A stretch of 64,000 nt of DNA, from NCBI GenBank assembly GCA_963971425.1, contig OZ020526.1, positions 1,144,180-1,208,179 of the forward strand, in the 5' to 3' direction. The notes under the pieces were generated by a model. It searched no databases and had not been told where the DNA came from. It worked only from the letters and a program-made list of their open reading frames with translations. The position numbers and the translations under genes were made by a program. The stretch comes from Bryoerythrophyllum caledonicum (lineage: Eukaryota; Streptophyta; Bryopsida; Pottiales; Pottiaceae). Position 1 is the first letter of the stretch. The number at the start of each line of letters is the position of its first letter. Positions 35,501 to 46,364 of the stretch are shown here, in pieces.

Positions 35501-37450
35501 AATTATGAGGTAAAATATTCGCTTTAAATCGTATACAAGACACTTCAGGTAGATAAAGTTACAACTCCGATTTCTCACCAGCCACGATTCCACCTAATAT
35601 CACCCAGCAGCACATACAAGCAGAAAGTGGCACTTCTGTCGCAAATCATTTAAAACACCTCGCTTCCATACCACATACATCCTACCTCACTTTATAACCA
35701 GTAATTAGTAGCTCGAAACTCTCTCCCTCTCCCACTCCCAATACAAAGGGGTTCCCATCGTAAAATACCTGTATATTTTATAACACTGTCCATGATAGCC
35801 TGCAGCAACCAGCCTTTGAGCCATTTCACGAAGCTGTGGAACAACTCTTGGTGAAACAAGAACAGGGAGTTCTAGGGAAACTTTAACATTCCCATTAGAA
35901 CCATCAGCTCTTCCTTCAACTGCCAGGTTTCCACCGTGTTTTCCAGAATTAGGTATCATCTCCTGTAGCCGCGCTGGATCAACAAGTTTGCTGAAAGATG
36001 AAAACATTGCAACTTTAGCCTTACGAGTACATGTCACATAAAACGACTGTAACAACATGAGAGTGGGAAAACAGAGTTGCGGACACCAGATTACTACAAT
36101 ACATCCAGGCACCACAGCAGACAACAGCCTCCACAGGATCAGTGAAGAGTCGGTAAGCGGAGAATCTCTTGTCAGCATTGTTTAGCATTGCCATGGAATA
36201 AAAAATGGCACACAAGTTGCCATCAAGGAACACAAAGCGCAGGTGTGCTATGGAATGTGTTTTTAAGTCATGTTCGACTCTCACCTCTGTTGGCTCAGAA
36301 GAGCTTTGAACTCATCCGCCAGACGATTCATGCCCTTATTGAGAAGGTTTCGAGCGTGATTCAGCGCCCCATCGCTAGCCTTCAGACTACGATTCTGTGT
36401 AAAAAACTCCACATTATGCTGAAGCTGGTCCACAGCTGCTAAAAATCCGCCTAGGTCGTTATTGGGGCCGTTCAATACTTTATTCTCCACCTTCATCCAC
36501 AAGAGAAACATACGACGCCGTTGACAAAAAAGTTTCAACCAAATACTTGAACTCAATAACCGAGAAGTCTTCTAGATGAAACCCTAAATCTAATTAAAAA
36601 AAATCGGTCCAACAAAGTGCGAGAACAGGAACCAGAAATGCGAGACGCCAACACATGAAAGACTTCTACGATAAGAACGACATTATTGATGTAGAAGAAA
36701 GTGATTGCAAGGAAATTCAGTTCACCTGGCGAGAGACATCGAATTGCGTCAGCACGGATTCCGCGGCCTTGAGTGTACTGTCGATGTTTTCGTGTGCTTT
36801 TCTGAACGCATGGGTTCGTACCTACGAGGAAAGACAAATATGGAGTTGGACTATTACGCCAAGGATCAAGCAAGGAGTAGAAATATGAGCGTGTCTAAAA
36901 CGAACAAATTCCTCCTCGCAAACGGAGACAAGCTCTCTGCAAGATTCTGCGGCATGACTGCAGATAATTCGCCACGAACACCACTTCAATTCAAAACGGA
37001 AAAACAATTTTAAAAAAAAAACGTGACCGCAGCGAGCCCTAACGACATACCACGTCCTAGAATCTAACCCCGTCGTGCAAGACGTCTCTCTCATCACTTC
37101 ATCCTGCCAGATTCCGAGATCTCTGGAAGTAAACGAACCGGATCAGGTAGAACTTGAGCGGATTGGAGCCGTGTGCAGCGATGACAAGAAGATCCACAAT
37201 ATGTCTCGTACTGTCCAAAACTGAACGCAGATGATGATGACAATACAATGTAGGTCCGGAGCGAAGGGAAGGAGGAGGAAGAGTGGCAGACCTGAGTGGG
37301 CCGCATGGCGGTCTCGAGAGAAGAGAGGCGGTTGTCGAAGGAGCCGAGGATGGAGATCATAGTGTCCGTGACGCTCTGGCTGTGGCCGAGGCTGTCGCGC
37401 ATGAACTGCGCACGGGCCTGCAGCACCTCGACCTCGGTGGCGGCACCCAT
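32536..37450 (-). CDS. EXO70A1-like: Exocyst subunit EXO70, EXO70A-like, 12 exons
   Basis: Spliced minus-strand gene with exons 37450-37292, 36821-36726, 36490-36285, 35990-35769, 35477-35339, 35124-34912, 34608-about 34403, 34183-33906, 33610-33511, 33325-33228, 32975-32829 and 32653-32536 (TGA). The product of about 640-650 residues is close to land-plant EXO70A1 over its length: SILGSFDNRLSSLETAMRPT near the N terminus, VRTHAFRKAHENID, SSVHMLLSFGEAIARSKKSP, DGTVHPLTSYVINYVKFLF, NNIHYMVRSVRK, DLLGDDWVQRQRRIVQQHAN, and LAVAEVLLPAYRSFLKRY then EDLERMLGEFFEGK at the end. EXO70 tethers secretory vesicles to the plasma membrane by binding PI(4,5)P2 and other exocyst subunits. All introns but one follow GT..AG with matching phase. 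Intron 7 does not: GAG TAA follows the end of exon 7, and no GT..AG choice rejoins the frame. It may be a mutation, an assembly error or a non-standard splice. Confidence 0.93.
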
Positions 37451-37599
37451 GGCGGGCGGAGAAGCGGAGAAGCAAGCAGCGGACACGAGAAGCCTAAGGG
37501 CGATGACAAAAGCGAAGGATGGAAGAAGGAAGAGGGAGAGGAGAGAGAAGGAACAACAGAGGCTGCAATGCCATTGTCCACTGTGCACTGTGCAATGCA

Positions 37600-37735
37600 G
37601 CTTACTCAGATGCCAGCCTCAACCTACCGGCCTTCGTCAGTGGAAGAGCACCAGGCAGGGTCCAGGGTCCGGGGTCCGGCCTTCGTGAGTGGAAGAGCGC
37701 CAGCCAGGGTCCGGGGTCCGGACCCGGCAGCGCAT
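37600..37735. repeat. Local tandem duplication with GGGTCCGGGG motifs
   Basis: GTGGAAGAGC(A/G)CCAG followed by GGGTCC repeats occurs twice about 55 bp apart, just upstream of the EXO70 start codon. The region is GC-rich and may form part of the EXO70 promoter or leader. Confidence 0.6.
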
Positions 37736-37839
37736 ACCAACGGCCTCCGTGCAACCCCAAAGGTGGCAGATGAGCGCACACACCCCTCTGCACTCTTGCC
37801 CCATTTAGAGCTTTTGTATATGTGCGTGGTCTTCACTAA

Positions 37840-39784
37840 TTTTAATTGTATTGCTTGCTGTGAAAATGTCTTTTTGGGGTTGCATTTTGTTGTGTGTATG
37901 TTCAGGAGGGGACTGATTATGGGTGGGGTTCTGGATCTTGAGTCTTGAGATTGCTCTTGAGGATGGTGTGCTTGTTTGATTTCTAAGTAGAATTTGTTTT
38001 GGGTGTCTCGATAATATTGTGTTAGTTTTGTGGAGTTATGGGTGGAGGTGTTTTGGTCATGCTATGGGAAGAGGTTCTGTTGGGGTAACCATTTGTTGTA
38101 GGTATTGTTGTTGTGTTTCCGTTGGCATGAATATTTGGTATCGTTCTTTATAATTTTGTTAGAGTCAATATGCTTTCTATGTTTATGGTCTATAGTGAGG
38201 TTTATGGGGTATGTAGATGGGTTTTTGAGGATTTGTATTGGGGGAAGAAGGAGTGGATGTGGTGAGTTGGGGGGGCTGAGTTGTTGGAGGGTTGTTTCTA
38301 GGTTGAATGTTGTTGTTGGTGGTGATATATGTGCCTTTGATTGTGTAGGGGTTTGGATGTGTGAGGTATAGTGAGGCGCATGTATTAGGGCATGGGGGTA
38401 ATAGTAGCAAAATAGTTGTTGAGCAATATTAAAGGCACTCTTTTCTAGTTTGGTTGGTGTAGCGTAAAATGATTTGAAGTCTTTGTGGTTTATAATATGT
38501 GTTCCGTTTGGTAGTGTAATTTGTCTTAAGTTGGTAATATTTACTGAAGAGAGTTTCTGTAAAAGTTTTTGGGAAAGGTGTTGGTTAATTCTTGTGCCAT
38601 TTTGGGTTTCTTGTAGCCACATTTGTTCCAAAGGTGAGGGTTCTATGAAGAAATCCGCGAGTGTGCATTTAAGATAAACTTTTGCTTCATTTTTTAGTAG
38701 AAAAAATGTTCAGGTGATTGGTGACCTAATGCAATCAGCTTTGTTTATTCTAGGAATGTTTTTAGCACCACCGTATATGGCAAGGATAGATTGGGTGAGT
38801 CCTTTGTAAATCTTGCCAAGTCTACCTTTGTTGTTTAGTGCGTTTTGGAGTTGTTCCCTTATACATCGAAGGTAAATATTTTTTAGGGAAAAAGCTTCTA
38901 GTCCAAATAAATTGTGTGGGAGTTGGGTTATGACATTTGACATACATTTGGGGAGGCCGCAAATGGATTTTGGTATAGCTATGAATTTTTTGTCTAGTTT
39001 TTTTATAGCAGGCATGGAGTATGGGACTGCCTAAAAATTGTATGCTACTCGGGGTCTAAGTACGGTGTCCACCATGATTATTTTTTGTTTAATAGTAGCC
39101 GAGCATGTTATTAGTTCTTTGCATTGTTTAGTGAGTTTTGCAGTAGTAATGTGTATTTGTAACTTCCACTAATTAGTGAAGAGAAAGAACAAACACTATA
39201 TTCACGTTGGTCTCCTTTGGAGACCGAAGTTCTTCGTCTTGTAACTTCCACTTTAGTGAAGGGATGAGGTTTGTGCCTAGATACACGTATGTTTTGTTTT
39301 GATGTAGTATAGGGATGGGCTAGTTACGGTATTTGATGTTGGCGACTTGCGTAAGTGCTTTGAATGCGGTGGAGTTCATTTTGGATTTGTTTGGACATCC
39401 CGTGGCGGCACATTTTTAGGTGCCAACATCCATTCCGGACCAATTGCAAAATTTGTCAATTTTATTGAGTTGGATTTGTAATGATTTAAGTTTACGGGCA
39501 ATAGCGGCAAGGTCGTCGGCATAAGCGGCCAAGTTTATGATACTTGTGATGTTCCAAAGTTGTAGCCATTCTTTCCTCTTTGCATTCATCTTAATAGTGG
39601 TTCTAAGAAAATAATAAATAGGTATGGGCTTAAGGTATCACCTTGTATGGTTCCGCGTTGTATGGGGATGGGATGGGTTGTTTCAAAATATTCTCCAACG
39701 TATGAGGTGGACGAGTGAGAGTAGATGTTTCCAACTAGTGCAACTGCATTGATAGAATATCCAAGGTCAGACACAATTGCTAAT
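37840..39784 (-). pseudogene. LINE, 3' half (reverse transcriptase and C-terminal region)
   Basis: On the minus strand the frame at 39774-39586 reads SDLGYSINAV, then RGTIQGDTLSPYLFIIFLEP, an RT core block of L1-type LINEs. Further pieces follow at 39540-39470 (the catalytic Y-A-D-D-L region is recognisable around 39530), at 39300-39120, 39015-38710 and 38631-38062. The last part (GTHIINHKDFKSFYATPT and a Pro/Ser/Thr/His/Asn-rich stretch) is the C-terminal region. Stops and frameshifts show it is dead. It continues at 57359-59900 on the other side of the 17.6-kb element; removing that element and one AATT joins DFKNVFGSIDHAQL to LAIVSDLGYSINAV in frame. Confidence 0.85.
39171..39238. repeat. 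68-bp insertion in the LINE with 14-bp duplication
   Basis: TTGTAACTTCCACT occurs at 39157-39170 and 39239-39252. Taking out the intervening 68 bp plus one duplicate makes the LINE frame read YLGTNLIPSLKWKLQIHITT, as expected. The insert contains GGTCTCCTTTGGAGACC, a perfect 7-bp stem, and GAAGTTCTTC. It is too short and wrongly folded for a tRNA. Confidence 0.75.
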
Positions 39785-39788
39785 AATT
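39785..39788. other. Target site duplication of the 17.6-kb element (left)
   Basis: AATT here and at 57355-57358. With only one AATT kept, the interrupted LINE frame closes (codons for DHAQLLAIVSDL), which fixes the duplication at 4 bp. Confidence 0.82.
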
Positions 39789-39820
39789 AACACGCAATTA
39801 AGCAATTATGCACTTAGCCA
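39789..39820 (+). repeat. Left terminal inverted repeat
   Basis: It starts AACACGCAATTAAGC and matches the reverse complement of 57323-57354 with one A/G difference at base 28. Just inside, GTGCACT occurs (39822-39828), and AAGTGCACT also lies just inside the right repeat (57309-57317), suggesting a shared binding site. Confidence 0.92.
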
Positions 39821-40385
39821 AGTGCACTGGTTGTTGGTAGAAAGCCGCAAGTTATTTGCTCATAACTTTTTAAAAAATCAAAATTTGGCAAAAGTTTAGT
39901 ATGTTTTTTGTCAAATTTTTTGGGTGTTTGTCGTGTCATACATTGGCATCTTCATGTTCATATCAATAATATATTTTTTACATTCACTACCTTTTTTAAG
40001 AAAATATATGATTTCTAATCTAGTTTCCAAATCCTGCTACAAATTATGATCATGTGCCCAAAGAGATTATAAATGTGTTATGAGTTATTATAGGATTTTA
40101 GAGTACTGCACTACCAATACAATGTGTAAGAGATACAAAAATGTATATGCAATTTCCTAAGACAGTGTAAAGTACCTCACTGTATTTTATAATGCAAAAA
40201 CATACATAATCAAACAACTCCACACTATCACTGAGGAATTCTAAAATCAAACATATCATATGGACCATCCAATATATAAATATATACCACCCACCGAACG
40301 ATAGACACATCTCAAACTACATTATACTAACGCACTTGCCACCTAAACTGCGTGCATGCTCTACTATAGTATATAGCTCCAGGGC

Positions 40386-43300
40386 TCAGAGCTCATCTTC
40401 TGGCGGAACGACTCCCTCCACGTGTCCAATGGCGCTACCTACCATAGCGGACAGTTCATGATCCTGCACTGGACGATCTCCCACATCTTCGATGTCAATG
40501 GATGCACACTCAACAAATCGGTAATTGCCAGGTACACCCTCCCGCGTATGCCTTACGCGATCATCATTGTAGAAAAAGCCATCTTCAGGATTGAAGGACA
40601 TCTCTCGCTCTGATGAGAAGGCCCCCTGAAATTCAATGATGTCCTCGGATACACTAGATCTTGGAACGGAAAGCAAACCTGGTCCCATATCACTCTGAGT
40701 ACCTCCAAATGTCTCTTGTGTCTCCGATACAGGCTGTGATTGAGAAGGCATCAAAGGCTGTGGAATCCTCCTCTACACCGAAAAAAATTCACATGAATCC
40801 AATCCTTCTTCCTCCATCTCCAACCTAGGACCATCAAATGTACGCCCCTCTCCTGCCCTTGCCGCCAATCTAACATCTACTACACCGGTATCTTGCATCC
40901 TCTCTGTAGGTGTTGCAGATGTCTGCCCTGAAGTATCTCCCACCGCCCGCTGCGTTGATGGAATCATGTCTCTAGGAGGAGACTGGTTCACTCCATCTTC
41001 ATCGGCGTCTGAACCACTGCGAGATGAGAAATCTTCAGTGGTACCTGAACGTGGCAATCTCTCATTTAAACCACCTCCATCCTCATTGTCGTCTTCATTC
41101 TTCACTCCACCAACCGCCTCTTCGGTCTCAGGTACGATGTTGCAACCAGTACTTGTTCCACTAGTCCTGATCAATAGTTGTCCTTGGAAATTGTCGGACA
41201 ACTCATTGTACAGAAATGAAACTCTGTCTGAACAATCGTCAATGATGAAAACCTCAGATCCCTGGAAATCCCCTTCAAGGATCGTGGGAATGGCCGTAGA
41301 TATGTTACACGCCACTAAACCCCAACCACGGGGCAAGTATGAGCCCACTAGTCTTGCCAGCTCTGATGGAGATCTCTCAAGTGAATCAACTTCAGAGGGT
41401 TGGCGTGCCTCACTCCAGTGATCCAAGAAAACAAGAGGAAGTGGAACATCTCCAGAAACATAGTTCGGGCCAGGAGATGTATCCACAGGGTACTGCATAC
41501 AAATCACAACATCGCCAATCGGTTGTACTACTTGCTCCAGATGCCCATTCTCTGTAAAATCGAGAGCATACGGATTAACCGAGTTCGGATCAAATGCCCA
41601 ACATCCACGTCGCATAGTACATCCCTCTGGAAGCTTCACCTTCGTGAAAAACTCTTCGTTGGCATACACGGCCGCTGGTAACAAGAAGATGACGTTCCAT
41701 CGTTCAATATTTGCCATCCAAAATGCCAGCTGTGCAAAAACTGCGGATAACTGGGCGTCTCCCCAATGACCATCTCCATGCCTCCCACCGCCACGTCGAC
41801 AATCAATCACCCACAAACATGGTTTCCCCAATTCTATGTAGTCGGTGCGGAATAACCCCCTTCTACACCGAACCGGAAGAAGATTCTCCGTGTTGCTCTG
41901 GCCTGGCCTCTTGACTTCCATCTGCCATTCCCAATTAGCAGTAGCCTGTCCTCCCACATCCACAGACAGTCCAATGTATCCACGCCCCCCTGCTGCAATG
42001 TCACCATAATGAAACCTGATGGAAGGAGGGATGAGGTAGCCTATGTCTTCCAGTTTAGATACCTTCCCCCGCACAGGAGCAGTCCAAGCTTTTTTCGTGG
42101 CAGCATTCAAAAGCTTCCCAAACGTATCAAGTTGTGCGTCACTCCTCGGAAAATACTTCCCTACACGGATACGAAAGAAATCTTCCATTGAATCAGGTGT
42201 ACTTTCCTTGTTCTCCACCATCAACCAACGGATGGAATTCATCACAACTTCTCGTCTCTGATATCGGTCAACCACACCAGCAATCGTACGAGGATGTGGA
42301 TTCTTGTCTTTTACACCGTCGAAGTAATATGCTTGACGAGGTCTTACTCCATCCTCCTTCACCGGCTTTGCTGCAGCAGACTTTGCCAACCGAAGATAAT
42401 ATGGATTCGGAACCCTACCTAACGGCCTCAACCAATTCTGCGTCATCTCCTTTCTTGATGGTCGTACGTCCACATTTGGATCCAGCTCTTTCTTCCTCGC
42501 CATGTCCTTCCACTTGTCCTCTTCCTCCTTGCTGTAAAAGAGAATGCCGTCTTCGTAGTCCTTGCATACTTGAATGATAGCTTCGAAGCAATCATTGCTC
42601 GGATTCCATGCATGATTGGTCAGATCCTCCATGTTTTTTGCCAACCTCTTCACCGTGACAACTCCATCCCCCTTGGGCAACTTATGCACTGCGCTTGCCG
42701 CACTCACCAAAGCAACAGCCCTGCGTGCATCGTCCGCACGTACTGTGCTATCTGGCCTCCCGTATAGATCCCAAATCTGACGGAGCTTCCTCAAATCCTC
42801 CTCCATGGTAGAATATGACTGTCTCTGGAACTCCGCCATGTTGATCCGCGCAGACTTCTCAATATAAAAGCGACGATCATCATACACCACAAAAGAGGCC
42901 TCCCGCCGCTCGAACGTGTCCAAGTACTCATTTAAAGGCATAGTACCATCTCTCCACTGCTGCTGGGCAAACTTACAAGCTGCTACTATATGTTGCCCAT
43001 CCACAGGTTCCCAAATGATATGATCTTGAAGCCAAGAATACTGGGATCCGATAGCACTCTGTGCAGAAGCACTCCCGTGTGCAATGAACATGCGTTCAAA
43101 CTCTCGTGCGGTTCCTACCAACGGAAATGACAACTCCTCCTTCTCAACGACACCATCTTCGGCGGTAGTATGCACGATGTATCTGATTGGTCGAAGTACC
43201 AATCTACTCACTCGACTCGCGGATTCAGGGTCTCTTAAGCGGTTAAATACTTCTCTGACCCTCTTCTGTGATAAAACCCGGTGGTTTGTTTCCGGATTCT

Positions 43301-44351
43301 CCACAGAGACAATGCGGTCTATGTGTGCCTTAAACACAAAATTCCCCCACACCGATCCTTTTGCAATCTCCTCCGTTGTAGGCACTGGTGCTTTTAAATA
43401 CATAGAAGTTGGAACATCCTGTGGTATCCCCGCATTGTCTTCAAAATCCTCTGGTACACTGTCTGGAAGGTTGTGAAAATCTTCTTCCTCCGGCGCCACG
43501 GCTGACAAATCAGCAAAATCTCCCGGTGTAGATAGAGGGGCCCTACGATGACCATCGGACGTCCTGAGCCTCGACCTAGGAACCCTGCCACCGGATCTTA
43601 CACTTCTTCCAATCAACCTTCTCCCGCTTGGATCCAAACTTGATGGGCCTTCTCTCGAACCAGAAGCTACATCACTCTCAACACGCCGTGGCCTCTTCAT
43701 AGGCCGTCTACTCGTTAATGGAGGATTCGGTAATGTCTGTACCTCAGAAGTTGTGGTGGGATGTTGGCCTCCACTTCCCCTCTCCCCCTCCAGTGGTCGC
43801 CAATCCAATTGCAACGGCTGAGCAAGAATTCGATAAACTTCAGTGTCTTCTGGTTCCGCTGGTGGGGCTTGAGTTGTCGCACGTGCTGGGTCCCTCTCCC
43901 GAAATGCCTCATATCTAATATGTTCCTCCATAATCTTCTTAGCCTTCAGCACCATCTCCGGTGATAACGCTAAACAGGCTAAGACGTTATTGTGTCTGGC
44001 AGTTCGTACCGCAAGAGAGATGTTCAACCAAAACGTCTGCAATGATTTGAGGAATTTCACTTGACCTGGATTTTGAAGAAGATTCAAAGGGACAGGTGCC
44101 AAAAGCAACTTCTTCGAAAGAGAAGTCTTCACCTCCGATTGACCTGGACCCACTGCGCAAGTAATGTATACCATATCATCACGTCGAAGAGTGATTGCCT
44201 GGATTTTGCCAAAACTCTTCCCCAACGCCGATGTACGCTTCCCCAACTCAAAGGGATAATCCGTCACCCATAAGAAGGCGTTCGACTCATCCACTTCCGC
44301 AATCCACCAGCCGTGGCTCTCCCAGATTCTGTCAATATTTGGTGGTGCCAT
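40386..44351 (-). CDS. Unrecognised large protein of the 17.6-kb element, with one in-frame TAG
   Basis: The ORF is open from 44456, but 44395-44530 is part of the non-coding 540-bp repeat, so the ATG at 44351 (MAPPNIDRIWESHGWWIAEV) is the likelier start. It gives 1192 codons up to a TAG at 40775-40773. The same frame then runs on for another 128 codons to a TGA at 40386, with similar composition (ETQETFGGTQSD, NPEDGFFYNDDR). The N-terminal 130 residues look globular. A basic, Arg/Ser/Pro-rich stretch follows (about residues 215-300). The core (about residues 600-960) holds WVIDCRRGGGRHGDGHWGDA and FAQLAFWMANIERWNVIFLL, an alternation of strands and charged turns like a nucleotide-handling or methyltransferase-like fold. 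The C-terminal 200 residues are acidic and Ser/Gly/Asp-rich. I do not recognise the family. Association with the other gene suggests a transposition partner or DNA-modifying accessory. Confidence 0.7.
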
Positions 44352-44394
44352 AACGCAACACTCAAAAAACCTGTATACCATTGCAAAACAATAG

Positions 44395-44535
44395 TAACTA
44401 TTAGTATGGAACAAGAAAATTTGAACCACCACTCGTTGCAGAATTTCTTTGAACATGCTACACCCCTTGTCTACCTCTAAAAACTTTTGTAGTACGGAAG
44501 ATCTAAATCCAATACCATTGTGTTAAGCATGTTGT
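44395..44535 (+). repeat. Partial copy of the 540-bp unit
   Basis: TTGAACCACCACTCGTTGCA and TGCTACACCCCTTGTCTACC match the middle of the unit at 49558-49620 and 50100-50160. It ends just before the start of the next copy (about 44560). Confidence 0.7.
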
Positions 44536-44658
44536 TAGTTCTTTGGTGAAATAGCATATTAATCCAAGTCAATTATTTTCACACATTGTCACACATTTTC
44601 GGCCAAAGTACCAAAAACACTTCTACCTTCCACATAAATCTTTGAGATCTTCGTATGA

Positions 44659-44663
44659 TTCAC
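44659..44663. other. Target site duplication of copy C (left)
   Basis: TTCAC, repeated at 49441-49445. An empty version of the same site exists in the next repeat copy at about 49978-49990, which reads ATTCACTTTTGATT without any insertion. Confidence 0.93.
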
Positions 44664-45725
44664 TGTCGTAGTCCAGTAGTTCGTATTTCTTAAAATTAAC
44701 CAAAATTAACCTTAAGAAAGCCCCACCTAACCGGATTAGTTCCAGGGATTTCTATCGTGCGTTAAACAATTTACTTCTAAACACAAAGCCATTTCAAAAT
44801 ACCTTAGCACATCCCGGAGAATGGCTTCCCGGGCATTTTCATGACCAACAAATAGCAACCGACTTGTTTAGTTTAAACTCCGTTGAGCGTCGGAGTAGAT
44901 TTCCAGTGAGTTTTTATAGTGCCCGGAAAATCACTACCCTCCGTTCTCGCAGTCCAGAGGCCATCAAAAATCCACAAGCTAAACTACCCTTAGATTTAGA
45001 CAAAAGGTTGTAGTTAGTTTCCCCGGGTTTCACAATCTCCCGGAAGGCTACCCCGGGGAGGTTTTCTCGGAAAAGCCTTCCCGGTGAATAGGTCACGCAA
45101 ACCCGGGTTTCCCACCACAACCACACCTAATGAATCAAAGCAAAAATAATGTAAGAATCATAACAAGCTAGTGTCATACAAACAAAATGAGCAAGACTTC
45201 CTTCTACGGGGATTATGGAGCCTCATCCGCCGCAAGGGTAGAAACCTTAGAATACTCTAAGATAAGGCTTAACCGGCACCTCTACCGGCGTACCAAGAGT
45301 GGGGATATCACCCCTCCTCTCCTACCAATCCAAGCACTTCCCACTTAAGGAACGCTATCATTAATAGCGGTGGGTTTTCCCGGATCCCGGATCCGCTGAA
45401 AACAACCCTTCCCGGTCCCGGACCGGTCTCTAGGGTTTGAAGTAGGTCCCGGACCTCCCTTCACCTATTCTAACTTGGATGCCCTACACCCTCCAAAAGC
45501 CTCGGGCTCACAACACACACTAGCAAGTCACAACTTCACATCACCTAGGCAAAGACACACTAGGAGGACTCACCTCTTTCTATCTTCACTTGCAACAAAC
45601 TCTACAAAAGTCAAGACAACATATCAATGAAGACATAAAGAAAAGAAAGAAGACACAAGGATACATATAAGGACACCAAAGACATGAGCAAAGACATAAA
45701 CATAAGCAAAGACACAAAGAGGGAG

Positions 45726-45970
45726 AGTGAAGATACAAAGAAGGAGTGTAAAGACACAAAAACACAAGCAAAGACACAAAGAGGGAATGAAGATACAAAG
45801 AAGGAGTGTAAAGACACAAAAACACAAGCAAAGACACAAAGAGGGAATGAAGATACAAAGAAGGAGTGTAAAGACACAAAAACACAAGCAAAGACACAAA
45901 GAGGGAATGAAGATACAAAGAAAGAGTGTAAAGACACAAAAACACAAGCAAAGACACAAAGAGGGAATGA
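45726..45970. repeat. 60-bp minisatellite, four copies
   Basis: Units of exactly 60 bp starting GATACAAAGAAGGAGTGTAA, nearly identical, four in a row, with partial units at both sides. Open frames on both strands come from the repeat (60 is a multiple of three) and are not genes. It lies downstream of the gag-like gene of copy C. Confidence 0.93.
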
Positions 45971-46364
45971 ATTAAAAGGAGCACCAAGCCCCCCTTAAGT
46001 ACACCAAGGCCACTCACTAAACTACGAAAACCTAGATCCACAAATCATGGAAAAAAGAATCTAGATCCTATAATCTAGGGTGGCCTAATCACCGGGACAC
46101 CGGGAAATCCCGGTTTCCCTTCCCGGTAACCATATCCTCAACAATAAGAGGAAAATGAAAGAATTCACTTAAGTGGCAATGACCGGGTGCACAATAGGGC
46201 CCCATCGACATCATTACTCTCACTTAGTTCAATCAACCACCTTCCAAAATCTTCCCACCAATGGTAGGAAAATTACATAACAAAACATAACATTTAACAA
46301 AAAAAACATAACGAAACATAACATGACATAACCAGTAGCATTGAAACATAGACTTCCGGTAAGT

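Noticed and set aside
37283-37948. A 221-codon plus-strand open frame
   Set aside because: It is the shadow of EXO70 exon 1 and its GC-rich upstream region on the other strand.
39171-39238. tRNA gene or tRNA-derived SINE
   Set aside because: The size is close, but no cloverleaf, A box or B box can be drawn in either direction.
40966-43964. Several plus-strand open frames of 60-150 codons
   Set aside because: All lie opposite the long minus-strand gene of the 17.6-kb element and have no motif of their own.
45726-45970. Possible CRISPR array
   Set aside because: The units are adjacent and identical over the full 60 bp, without unique spacers, and the genome is eukaryotic.
45586-46041. Open frames on both strands with repeated peptides
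   Set aside because: They are the translation of the 60-bp minisatellite, whose length is a multiple of three.
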